DNA of 64,000 nucleotides, taken from positions 2,957,098 to 3,021,097 of the forward strand of contig OX621164.1 in the NCBI GenBank assembly GCA_951640195.1, given 5' to 3'. The stretch is from Porpolomopsis calyptriformis (Eukaryota; Basidiomycota; Agaricomycetes; Agaricales; Hygrophoraceae). Within the stretch, counting starts at the first letter, position 1. Each line of letters begins with the position of its first letter. The notes beneath the pieces are model-generated. The model searched no databases. It saw nothing but the letters and a program-made list of their open reading frames with translations, and was not told the origin of the DNA. Shown piece after piece: positions 53,436-64,000 of the stretch. A program made the translations under genes and the position numbers.

Positions 53436-55062
53436 ATGTCATCCTCTCTGTCTTCTGTTGTATCCAACCTTGTCCGGGCATCCATGGGTACGGCCGTGCC
53501 CAGCACTGTCACAGACGAAGACCTAGACCGACACGTTGCTCAGCTCATTCTCAAAGAAGCGAAACAGAAGGCTGAACGGTACGGCAAGTACGGTATTCGG
53601 GCCTATCTTCCTCATCACAATGGATGGTAAGTATCCTCGTGTGTTTTTGTGTCAATTTGTCTTTATCTTTTATCTTACTCTTCCAAGGCCTGAAAGTAAT
53701 GCGCCCAAGACTAATAAGCGCTTCCTTTCTTCTATTATACGGAGTACGGATGACCATAATAAGACGGTGTTGAGGGCGCAGGCGCAGGCTGCACAGGATA
53801 TCAAGAGGGAGTTGGAGGAGCAGGAGAGGAGGGACAGGAGGGCGAGGGCTGAGGAGGCCGCCGCCGCCGAGAGGATGAGGAGGCTTATGGGCAGGGGTGA
53901 TGGTCATGGTGATGGCCGTTGGGATCGGAGGCATGGGAAGAGGAAGGAGAGGAGCTGGGAGGATGAAGATGGTGATGCCATATCGGAGGCCGACAGGTTG
54001 GATAGACTGGGAGATGATAGAGAGAGGAGGAGGAGCGGGCGAGATAGAGGGGATGGTGATGGTGATCGGGCGTCGTCGAAGAGGAGGGGAACTAGTTGCT
54101 CGTCTGCTAGGACGCGTTCAAAATCTGAGGAGCGGGGGAGCGACGAGAGGAGTGACCGGAGACGCAGGAGACGTCATGATGATAATGACGATGACGATGA
54201 CGACGACGATGACGGTTTGTCGTCGGCATTGGGAAGGAGAAGAGATGGCGCACGGAGCCAGTCTGCGCAGCGGGATGAACTGCTCGATGATGATGGCCAT
54301 CGTCAGACCGGGCACAGGAGGCGCCATCGGACGCGACACCGTTCGGACCGTTCTGGATCTCCAGTGGATCGACGTTCACGGGCACACTCTGACGATGACA
54401 CAACGCCGAGCTCGAAGCACCGAGAGGCGCGCGAGCACTCCCCCGACTCACATCGTTCCACCCGGACGAAGCACCATCACCATCACAAGAGCCGCCGCCG
54501 CCACCGTCACCGTCACCACGATCGTTCACGGACACCCACACCTTCCTCAGCATCTCCCAACCCGCTTCCCGTCCGAACACCACCACCACCACCACCATCA
54601 CCATCAGTCAGGTACCCTTCGTCCTCCTCACGCACGCCCTTCTCCCCAGTCAGCCCCTCGCGTTCCCTAGGCCGCTCTCCCGGACTCCCTTCTCCTTCCC
54701 CTTCCTATCCCCCTCCCCAGCCACCACCGCCATCACTGCCATCCAAGATGGACAAATACTTTGAAGACTCGTACGATCCCCGATTCGACGTCGCGCCGCT
54801 TCCAGTGCCCAAGGTCCCCGCTACGGGACTCATCGACGGCACCGAGTTTGATGGTTGGGATGCGATGCTGGAACTGATCCGGATCCGGAGGGAGGATAAA
54901 GAGAGGAAGAAGTTGGGGCTGGGGACGACGTGCTCGCCGTCATCCTCTAAGAAAAAGAGCGTGTCTCTTAATGGGGTTGGAAACGTGGAGAGTATAATGG
55001 AGATTGAATACAAGAAGAGGGGGTCGGTGAGGGAGTGGGATATGGGCAAGGAGGGTCTTTGA
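53436..55062 (+). CDS. Arg/Asp/Ser-rich, probably nuclear protein (full copy)
   Basis: Two exons, 53436-53626 and 53688-55062, about 520 residues. The N-terminal part is ordered and looks conserved (DEDLDRHVAQLILKEAKQKA, YGIRAYLPHHNGWPESNAPK, TNKRFLSSIIRSTDDHNKTV), followed by a charged helix (RELEEQERRDRRARAEEAAA). The middle is highly charged and rich in Arg, Asp, His and Ser (RRRRRHDDNDDDDD, HHHHHKSRRRHRHRH) and then Pro/Ser-rich. A short conserved C-terminal motif follows (KMDKYFEDSYDPRFDVAP, EFDGWDAMLELIRIRRED). The composition suggests an RNA-processing or chromatin factor, but I do not recognise the family and give no name. It converges on the karyopherin gene, with about 160 bp between stops. 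A broken copy lies at 48254-49579. Confidence 0.75.
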
Positions 55063-55224
55063 ACTTTGGGGACTCTGTCTTTTTTTTGGTGCATAGATTT
55101 CATGAATTTCATTCAACTTTACCGCAATCCAAATGGTGTGTACATTTGTAAAACATCACATCACAACCAAAACTTATCCCTCGAACCCAATAAACCTGCA
55201 ACCATCCAGCACTGGTGTCCATTA

Positions 55225-58200
55225 TTACTGGTTAACGATTCTACGGACTACCAACATTTCTTCCGCCGTTAGCTGATCGACCAGTGCAGAGAAGTTACCA
55301 ATATTCCTGGCAGCACATTCTCGGAAGAAAGACAACAGATGTGCCTATATAGGTCATCAGTGGGACACAAAAAAGTCGACAAAAACGACGATTGCCCTAC
55401 CTGCATATCCATCTGAGAGACCGGATCGTTCTTGAGATCTTCGTCATCAGGAATGTCCAACACTTCCTCACTATCAAAAGGCATTCCCCTCGATCCCATC
55501 ACCTTCGAGAGGAAGTCAGTTTGGCTTTGTTTCTCCTCTTCAGCCCATTCCTCGTCCTAGATGTACAAAAAAGTGTGAACGAAACGCGGCAAAGCAGAGA
55601 AAAAAAAAACGCGTGGCTTACCCCATCATCTGAATCAACGTCAACAGCAGGGTTCTGGGCCATTATGGTTGCTGCATCTCCGCATGACTGGATACTGCGT
55701 AAAAGGATTTTAAGAGCCTTGACCGGGAACGGGATAGTTGTAAATTCGTGCGGTGCTATACACAAGGACAAAAAAAAAATGCATTAGTCAAAGTCCTATC
55801 CGGAAAAGCGTACAGTATGTATCCGTACTCTTCTTCGTTCGGGACCGAGTCATAATCACTGGTTGCGTCTGGGGAATCAAAGGAGACCACCAAATTCGAG
55901 GAAAAGGCCTTACCGTTTTGGGTCTCTGGTTTCACAACCATGTCTCCCTTGACCATGAGGTGCTGCAAGCTCGGCCGCTCCGACAGATACAATTGAGACA
56001 GCGCTAGATCGCTTATTCGTGGCGGCCAGAAACCCTGCAGGACTTCCGCGTTCTCACACCACGTTTGAACGAGAATATCGAGCGCCGAGCGGTCGTAGAC
56101 ATTCGTCTGCTCCAGAAGGGAGAGCACGGTGTCGAGTTGGTTATGGATTAGAAAAGCAAAAGGGATGATAAGGCTCTGATCAAAGGGAAATGAGTGAATC
56201 GCTATACAGTGGAAGGAAGGAAGAAAGGAATCGTTGCGGCATTCACCTGTAAGAATGTTGCTGTCTTCGCGGTGGTCATGCGAGCAATCATGGCCTGCAA
56301 CAGCTCGGGAAGCACGGGAAGGATGGCCTCACCGGACTTGCGAAATAGATGGATAATCAGTTCACCAACTGCTAATCCTCCAGATTCATCTTGACTTTGT
56401 AACAGTTTGGCAAGCATGGTCAGGACATTGTCGAGGCCAGAGCGTCCGCCGACATCAGACCAAGACAGAAGTTGACCGCAGTCTTTACGGGTGACGAGGG
56501 TTAAGCATCTTATCCCGTTCTGGATAAAAGATGCTTTAAAATCAGATCAGAACATGGGTACACAAAATCACCTGAAGAAGGTCTCTATCTTCCGCAGCAC
56601 TTAGGCACTTGAACAAGCTCGGAGCGAGGAGCGCGAAAAAACCGTCACCCAACCCATTTTCGGGTGATCCGCACATAAGACTATTGACCAAGTCAATAGC
56701 CGACGCCGCAATCCACGACTCAGCAGGTGATGCAGAGTCAATCGAATAACACAGTGTCGGCAATGCTTGTTTCACTACTGATTCATAGACACCAGGGGCA
56801 CCTGAATTCGCTAGCGAGCTAAGAATCTCCCCCATGATTGAGAGGAATATAGGATCTGAATAAATTAATAATATCGCATCGATGTCATCAACGTCAATAG
56901 TAATTGCTTCACTTGCCTTTGCTATTCTTCATCCAAACCCCCAGCGTAGCCACGACCAGCGAATTTGCCAGTTCGGACGTCAGCCATTTACCATTGTCGA
57001 CTGTAGTAACGACGGATAATGTTTCGAGAACAAGCGAAAGTGTATCCTCTGATGTCCCCGCCAAAAACGGCCCGAGGTCTTCAGCTATCCGAGGCATGTA
57101 TGGCACCAGGGCAGCATGGTCTACTCCGATACAGAAACTGGGCAGTATTCAACAAGTTACTTGATATCGGTTAAATAGAGGGCGTACTTATGTATAGCCT
57201 TTATAGCCGAGACTTTTACGGGTATCCCAGCCTCACTAGCTTCGATTACCTGCACGGCCGCGTCGAGGTATTGGCCAGCCAATTGAACTGGTAGCCGCTT
57301 CGCGTATTGGCTAGCAAAAACAAATCCCCTCCCTTGTAAAAACGGATAATCTAGATGGAAGTCGAGTCAAGGTCCAGAGAAAAGGGAGTGCAACAAAACT
57401 TCAAAGGCGTACTGGACAGAGGAAGCACAGAGGGAACTACGTCAGCGAGAAGATGACCGATATCGGCGAGTATTGCCTGCCCTGTCTGTTGTTCCTCTTC
57501 GACACAGTTTAGAATGGCCTGAGCTTGAGAACCAACTACTGCAAGCGCAGACTCGAGGGGTCGCCACCTTTGTACATAAAATGTCAAGAACGAACAAAAC
57601 GATTTCATGACAAATCCTACCAATCATTGTTGCCAGCAATTCGCGCTTCGCCAGACGAACGAACGATTTGCTGAGTATTGGAAAGAAGACTCGCTGCTAC
57701 CTGGGGAGGTGAACGCTCAAGAAGGCACTGCGCCCAATACTTTAAGTACTGCCACAATTATGCAAAATTTTGAACACACAGTAAGAAGGTCAAAGCCAGA
57801 GACTCGGCAACTGTACGTCTGGGTTTCGTCGTCTTCTTGAGCAACGAATACATTGGCATCGTTTGCCCATGTTTCCTCCTAGGGTGAACGTAAAACCACA
57901 AGCGGACAATCATGTATGAAATCTCACATTTTCATGCGTCATTTGACTGTAATTGAATACCGATGCGATCAATGCATCCAGATTACTTGGCTCAAACCAC
58001 TCCTTGGCTTTTCCTCCACGGGACACGGTGGAAACGAAATCAAGAATGGGACAGATGAGTCGAGGGAGAATGATAGGCTCATCTTCGGAAGAAGAGGGAA
58101 CGGGATCTACTGATGACAGGTAATAGTGACCAAAGGTGGGGAAAAGGACGATCAAATGATTTAATGACGAGGTGAGGAGATCGTTAAAGTATGGCGTCAA

Positions 58201-59298
58201 GGTTCGGGGAAAGGCGGTATGGATTGTGTCAAGTGTCTACCCAACAAGGATGAACAACAACAATCAAAGATAGGACGAAGCAGCACCTTGAAAATTTGGA
58301 TTCTAATTGCGAGGCCATCCCAGTTACTGGTGTTTGCAACATCTCGGTGTGGATCCATGTTCAGAAGCACCTTGAAAGCTTCTAACCATACAGGGAGAAC
58401 AGAACCACTAGCTTCTTTCACAGCCTGGGGATGCTCATCCTTGACCATGAATAACGAAGTGACACACTGGCGGAAGACTGAAATTGTGCGAGCCCTGGTC
58501 AGCGGAGAGTGTACTTCTGATGATCCCAAGATTGTGAGCAGAACTGGCAAAAGTTCGCGGAGGATGGGAAGAATCTGGTCTTCCGTCAAATCAGATTTAA
58601 TGAACTCCGTGAATACTTGCATGGCTCCGTGTACCGAATCCGGTGAATTGGAAGAAACAAGTGTGATCAGCGAGGATAAGAGTTCTGGATATTCATCGGG
58701 CCAATCACAACTTGCGATCAACGACATTGTACGGGCCTGAAACAAGCGAAGATAAAGGTCCAAACGGTCAAAATCCATCGTGTACTACTCACACATAAGG
58801 AACGAATTTTCCGACTCGGATCTGATAACCCCAAGAGAATGGCGGTTCGAAGCTGAGCCTTTACCTTGTTAGAAACAGGATTAACGAGGCCTGGAAACAA
58901 AAGAGAGAAATTAAAGGCACCTCTGCGGGCGGCGGAGATCCTTTGAAGGACGAATAGAAAGGCGACCATCGTTCCGTCACGTACTTTCTGAAGATAATAA
59001 TTGCTAAGTGTTAACACGATAAGTATAAGAGTGGACTCCGACAAAAAGAAAAAGAAAATAGACTTATCTGCCGCAATGAAATTTCAGCATTTTGATCAAG
59101 AATCAACTGCGATAGGGCTAAACCAGCGTCTGACCGCCGCGCAAAAGGGTGTCAGTGAACGTTCGGAGCAATTGATTTAATGATGGACAAACCTGGGAGA
59201 GCCAAAAGTTCGGATAACTTCAACTCAGCAGAAATGCGAGTATTTGGATCCGAGCTCAATGTACCAGCCAGGCATTCCACGATGAGTGCGAAAGACAT
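55225..59298 (-). CDS. KAP114: Importin-9 / Kap114-like karyopherin beta
   Basis: Nuclear import receptor of the importin-9 group (yeast Kap114, cargoes histones and TBP). The start at 59298 gives MSFALIVECLAGTLSSDPNT followed by AELKLSELLALPG, a normal importin N-terminal HEAT repeat. CDWPDEYPELLSSLITLVSS is the most diagnostic block. Many HEAT helices follow (VFRQCVTSLFMVKDEHPQAV, SGGLAVGELIIHLFRKSGEA). The C-terminus has an acidic insertion (DDGVSHAF, DIPDDEDLKNDP) and ends TAEEMLVVRRIVNQ at 55225. About 15 short introns break the gene, so only parts show as long open frames. The assignment to importin-9 rather than another karyopherin rests on the CDWPDEYP block, the length near 1000 residues and the acidic C-terminal loop. 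Confidence 0.82.
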
Positions 59299-59376
59299 CG
59301 GTTTGATTATGTAACAGCCTTGAACGCGACCGTGACTGTGTCACCGCGTGACCCTCGCGTCTCTTTCACCACCAAC

Positions 59377-61972
59377 ATGACCGACAATGGAAATAGTACT
59401 TCGTCGCGTAAAAAGCGCAAGACGGACTCCGGCTCGAACCCTCCAGATCCTGACTCGGCACATCCAAAAGAGAAGAGAAAATGGTTACCGAAAATCGGAA
59501 GACTATCGAAACTCATGAACATGCCGATGGATATTTTGTTTGAAGTAGACAACTTTCGTAACATCTAGACCTGAAGTAAACTAACATTATAGATATTTGG
59601 ACACCTCCGCCCTCTAGACGTTTTAAATCTTTCTCGGACTACCAAAGAATTCAGGCGAATCCTTATGCATCGCTCGTCCACCTCAGTATGGAAGGCGGCC
59701 CGTGCCAATATTCCTGATTTTCCTGATTGCCCTCCAGAGATGTCTGAGCCACAGTGGGCCCATCTTGCGTTCTATCCAAGCTGTAATGTCAGTTCACACG
59801 CACCTCATTCCAGCGAGATGTGATTAGAACACTTTCACATAGATTTGTTTTGCTCCGGGTATCAGGAATGTAGACTGGCACCTTCGCGTTCGCCTCTGTT
59901 CTAAATGCTCCAAAGAGCAGTAAGCACCTTCGTTTACCTTCGGGGTCAGCGCCTGACAGAACCCAACACCTAGCGTTGAAGAACAATATAAATATTCATA
60001 TGATTTTCTGTCATGTCACAACTTTGTTCCCTATCGCGAAAGCAGTAAATGCCCAATTACTTCTGCGTACCTCGACTTCATTTTGACACCTTTCCCTGAA
60101 ACAAGAACGTAACAGGATAGCCTATTTTCGTGATGATTACTTGGCCATAAAGGCAAAGTACGAGGCACTTGAAGGTCCTGAACTTCGCCGATCATATCTT
60201 AATGAAAGACAAAACATTTTGAATGAGACAAAAAAGGTACGATTCTTCATTACTACCCATACCGGTGTGCAAAACTCGCATTCCTCAGCATACTTTGCTC
60301 TGTGAGAAATGGGCTTCTGCCCAAGCGCAAGGTCGATCCAAAGAACTTCAGGAACTCAAGTCCAGTCGGAAAAAAGAGTATGGAGGAAATAACGATTGTG
60401 ACTCCCTCGGCTGACAATCGAAATAGCATTATCGAAAGGCTAACCGCCCTCGGATGGGGGGATGAAATTGACAAGATTCCTTATCATGACGACCTTGGAA
60501 ATCATCGATTAGTCAAGGCGCCACAGCAACTCACTGAACGAGGTAAATTTCCTTCCTTCTGACTTGGTCATTTATCTGATATTTCTTCATGCTTCAAGTC
60601 TGGAATAATATTCGCAAAGAGTTAACTGAATACATGGAGCACATGAAGACCCAACGATTAGCTCGCGAACTCGCCGCGCTGATATCAGCACGCAAAGGGG
60701 TTGCCGCGAATATTCTCCGCAATCACAAAATGTCACGACTACCCTTTATGTCCGTCTTACCGAAACCGCACGACTTTTGCCTGTTTCCCGCCATCAAGGC
60801 CATTATCGAAGAACCTGGGGATGTTGATATCGATGAGTCGAGCTTCGCGGATGTTGTCCCTCTTTTACCGAGTATGCTTGAGGAATGGCGAGCGAGTATC
60901 ACCAAACAACTGGCAAGGAAAATGCGAAAGCAAGAGGGGAGGAAGGAAGGAAGTACACGCTTCACAGGCGCATCCTTGACGAAGTTGGAAGATGAGTCTT
61001 GTGAAGACGATGACAGTTCTCTATCCGATGAAGTCGTGGAAAAGATGAAACTTGCAACCACCGTGTTCAACTGCCGCATGTGTGATCTTTCGCTCTCCGA
61101 TGACGATTCCGACGACGACGATTCCGACGACGATGAATTCTATGTAAGCCCTTACCAGACCACGCTACTTTTCTATCCAGCTGTCCTCAGTCACCACTGC
61201 TTAACCCAAAGACGGTCGTTCTCTTTATTCGACGTGCTAGGGACGGGACTTGACATCTCTTCGGACCAGCAGAAGTGGACCTGCAAGTATCTTGAACTAG
61301 ACACGCCAACTGGGATGGTTGTCGAGGGTGTTGTTAAGGCTTGTGGATTAAATCCGGCTACTGCGACCGCCACAGACATGGATCAGCTTGATCCCAGGTT
61401 CGCGTGTCTCCTGTGCATATCGAATAAAGAATCTGCCTCTGTACTAGCATTTGGGTGGAGGTTTGCAGTATGATTATTCCCGTTTCTCCCGCCACCTTTC
61501 TCATTCATTTTTTCAACTTTCACGTAGATCAGACATTCCATTAAACGCCATCATTCAAGACAAGGTTGGTACAAACTCTCCCCAGACGAAGAGGCGCAAG
61601 CACGCCAAGCGGAACCGAGATCATTATCTAGACCATCTTGCTATAACAACTTTCAAAGGCTCTTTGGACAAGATGTCTGGCTATGCCTGCACTGTCTTGG
61701 CACTCCGAGAGACGGGCTGCCCGTGGACATGGAGACTATCCAGGAACATCTTTTGTTCGCGTACGTGATTACCTTGTTGCTTTCTCGCGTTATAGAGGAG
61801 CTAATGCTCCAACTCTTTATGTAGACACGAGATTCCAGTGCCCACACTTGACCGCGATTATGCCAGGGATTTTGCCGCACCTCAGATTGACCAACCCACT
61901 AGTCCACTTCACTCATCGTACGTCAGCATCAAATTACCAACGCATGATGACTCCCCTGCATTCTTATGCTAA
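59377..61972 (+). CDS. F-box protein with Cys-rich tail, paralogue 1
   Basis: Multi-exon gene. Exon 1 (59377-59544) encodes MTDNGNSTSSRKKRKTDSGS and LMNMPMDILFE; intron 59545-59592 splits the F-box, which continues IFGHLRPLDVLNLSRTTKEF RRILMH. A Cys-rich segment (CNICFAPGIRNVDWHLRVRL, CSKCSKEQ), a central region (ITVLALGWGDEIDKIP-like helices, VWNNIRKELTEYMEHMK), an acidic patch and a second Cys/His-rich region (FNCRMCD, FYPAVLSHHC, CLLCIS, CLHCLG) follow. It ends ..THDDSPAFLC. This is a common Agaricomycete F-box family, probably an SCF substrate adaptor with zinc-binding modules; the substrate is unknown. The start is the ATG that opens the conserved basic N-terminus. The last introns are 61462-61528 and 61760-61825, by eye. 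Confidence 0.78.
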
Positions 61973-62168
61973 ATCTGTTGTTTAACGGTTGTAATGAACC
62001 CAAGATTTGGTAAATAATAACTGTGGCACCTTGTAATTATCACGGCATTCTGAGGCTGGCAAGGTCACCTCTAATATTGATTACATGATCGTGACACTGG
62101 TAGCACGTGGACACGAAATATAATCGCGTATCTTACCACCAACATCTTTCAAAGCCTGCGAGGTCAAA

Positions 62169-64000
62169 ATGGCTACGGAGACCAAGCATGATATCAGGAG
62201 ACCGTCGCGTAAAAAAACCAAGACAGGATCCGTCACTGACGCAGAGCATATGGAGAATACCCCAGTATTGAAACGTACTAGGCGGCCACAGAAAACAGGA
62301 AGACTAGCAGAGCTCATGAACATGCCAATGGATATTTTGTTTGAAGTATACAAGTTCCGTAACATTTAGACCTGGAATTAAACATCAAAATTATAGATAT
62401 TTGGACACCTCCGCCCTCTAGACGTTTTAAATCTTTCTCGGACTACCAAAGAATTCAGGCGAATCCTTATGCATCGCTCGTCTATCTCAGTATGGAAGGC
62501 GGCCCGTGCCAATATTCCTGATTTTCCTGATTGCCCTCCAGAGATGTCTGAGCCACAGTGGGCCCATCTTGCGTTCTATCCAGGCTGTAATGTCAGTTGT
62601 CACTCGTCATCTCAGCATCATATAATCGACGCTATTTGCATAGATTTGCTTTACTCCTGGCATCAGGAATGTAGATTGGCGACTTCGCATTCGCCTCTGT
62701 TCTAAATGCTCCAAAGAACAGTAAGCGCCTTTCACACCATTAGGTTCGGCGACCGGTAATGGAGTGATTCTCAGCATCAGAGAAACGTCCTTTGGTTGGT
62801 TCAATCTTACAGATCAAAGAGGTCTCTCCTTTCGATCTCTTGTGCCTTATCGTCCCGGAAGTAAGTCAGACCTCTTTATGCACGCAACTCCCCATTTCGA
62901 TTGATGCCACTTCTTTCGACTCAAGAGCGTAACAGAATAGCATACTTTGTGGACGACTACCGGGCCATTGAGGCACAATATGAGGCAATTGAAAGTCTCG
63001 ACCTTCGTCGGGCATTTCTCGAGGAGAGACGCAAGACGTTGGCCGGTATGGCAGAGGTGAGATAAGTCTCCAGCGTCCGAACCAATGTTACTGACACATT
63101 TCAGCACGCCAGTCTTTGTGAGACATGGGCTTCTGCGCAAGCGCAAGGCAGATCCCAAGAACTTCAAGAACTCAAGTCTAGCCGGAAAAAAGAGTATGAA
63201 CACAATGGCGACGACGACTTCTCCAGCTGACTATCTCAAAAATAGCATTATCGGAAAGCTAACTGCTCTTGGATGGGGAGACGAAATTGACAAGATTCCT
63301 TATTATGACGACCTTGGAAATCACCGGCTAGTCAAGGTACCACAGCAACTCACGGGAAGAAGTAAGTAATTTATCTTCCCTGCTGCTTGGTGGTTGTCTG
63401 ACATTCCTCATCGCTGAAGTCTGGAACAATATCCGCAAACCACTAACTGGATACATGGAACAAATGAAGGCCAAACGATTGGCTCGTGAACTGGGCACGC
63501 AGATTTTAGCACGTAAAAGGGTTGCGATCAATATTCTCCGCAATTACAAAAAGTCACGATTGCCCTTTACATCCGTCATGCCGGAGCCCTACGACTTTTG
63601 CCTGTTTCCTGCCATCAAGACGGTTATTGAACAACCCGCGGATGTTCATGTCGACGAGTCAAGCTTCGCGAACATTGTGCCTCTTTTACCCAGCATAATT
63701 AACGAGTGGCGAAGAAACATAAACAAACAACTGGTGAAGAAGTTGAGACAGCAGGAGAGCGAGAGGGAAAGAAGTCTACGCTACACGTTCCCATTTTTGT
63801 CAGAGCAGGAGGACGAGTGGAACGAATGCGACAACTTAGCATCCGATGAAGTCGTGGAGGAAAAGATGAAACTCGCCACCACCGTGTTCAGATGCGGCAA
63901 GTGCTTCACTGACACTAGCAATGATTATGATGACTATTTCTCTTTCGACGACCTTTACTCCGATTCCGAGTTGGAGTTGGAATTCGATTATTTGTTCGGA
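62169..64000 (+). CDS. F-box protein with Cys-rich tail, paralogue 2 (runs off the window)
   Basis: Tandem paralogue of the gene at 59377-61972, same strand, about 200 bp behind it. Exon 1 encodes MATETKHDIRRPSRKKTKTG and ELMNMPMDILFE. Exon 2 is virtually identical to that of paralogue 1 (IFGHLRPLDVLNLSRTTKEF onward), with three base changes in about 200. Later exons are collinear but clearly diverged (VWNNIRKPLTGYMEQMKAKR, LPFTSVMPEPYDFCLFPAIK, FRCGKCFTDTSN). The 3' end lies beyond base 64000, so the second Cys-rich region is only partly seen. No lesion is visible in the part present. Confidence 0.77.
62393..62598 (+). repeat. Near-identical tract shared with 59587-59792 (F-box exon 2)
   Basis: From the intron acceptor (TATAGATATTTGG) to just past the next donor (TGTAATGTCAGTT) the two paralogues differ at three positions. 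Exon 1 and the following introns and exons differ at roughly one base in four to five. The edges of the tract are abrupt. Confidence 0.85.

Larger units (their letters stand above)
49580..54870. repeat. Tandem segmental duplication, unit B (5.3 kb)
   Basis: Second unit of the direct duplication whose partner is 44484-49579. Its left edge is the novel junction, where the Arg/Asp/Ser-rich gene is fused to HNH exon 2 with a 2-bp (GA) overlap. Its right edge runs into the intact 3' end of the Arg/Asp/Ser-rich gene at 54871, showing that this side is the original context. Confidence 0.92.

Noticed and set aside
61148..61184. 37-nt GT-AG segment in the F-box gene
   Set aside because: Too short for an intron here and its removal destroys the conserved FYPAVLSHHC block, so it was kept as exon.

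Overview
The window reads as the nuclear genome of a mushroom-forming basidiomycete (Agaricomycetes). Genes are compact, most introns are about 45-65 nt, and they interrupt nearly every housekeeping gene. The content (NACHT-WD40 receptor, fungal HNH_2 nuclease, large atypical G-alpha, Ask1, DNMT1 with two BAH domains, F-box families with Cys-rich tails) fits that group. No plasmid, phage, CRISPR or rRNA feature is visible, and I recognised no tRNA.

1-34.5 kb is an ordinary syntenic-looking block. In order: HOG1/Sty1 MAP kinase (+), DNMT1-type cytosine methyltransferase (+), DPH4 J-protein (-), a Sel1-repeat Skt5/Chs4-like protein (+), exocyst EXO84 (+), mitochondrial methylcrotonyl-CoA carboxylase alpha (-), tRNA dihydrouridine synthase DUS2 (-), DASH subunit ASK1 (-), a very large Ser/Gly/Asn-repeat single-pass membrane protein (-), an atypical G-alpha (+), a RidA-family deaminase (+), proteasome alpha5 (-), inositol monophosphatase (+) and COG8 (-). 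HOG1 and DNMT1 together carry four introns that must be GC-AG to keep the conserved reading frame; one splits the codon of the DNMT1 catalytic cysteine.

34.5-55 kb is the unstable, accessory part. A NACHT receptor gene is followed at once by a 13-repeat WD40 ORF. The two look like one ancestral NACHT-WD40 gene cut by an 11-bp tandem duplication that makes an overlapping TAATG stop/start. Next come a coiled-coil gene, an F-box/LRR-like gene and an intact HNH_2 nuclease gene (-). From inside the HNH gene a 5.1-kb segment is repeated in tandem (units 44484-49579 and 49580-54870). Each unit holds a 5' fragment of the HNH gene, a decayed NACHT/WD40 fragment, a small coiled-coil gene (-) and an Arg/Asp/Ser-rich gene (+). 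Only the second unit keeps the full Arg/Asp/Ser-rich gene. In the first unit that gene has lost its 3' end, and an internal block of about 205 bp is inverted between two short palindromes. A 65-bp inverted repeat sits at the head of the NACHT gene, next to COG8.

55-64 kb returns to housekeeping with an importin-9/Kap114-like karyopherin (-). It is followed by two tandem F-box paralogues (+), the second running off the window end. Their second exons are almost identical although the flanking exons have diverged, which suggests gene conversion.

How the parts work together: the left block mixes stress signalling (Hog1), DNA methylation, secretion and polarity (exocyst, COG, Skt5-like), spindle function (Ask1) and metabolism, with no operon logic. 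The right block looks like an NLR/F-box/nuclease accessory region shaped by tandem duplication, repeat shuffling and gene conversion. Exon limits were inferred by eye from splice signals and family conservation; no alignment or search was run.
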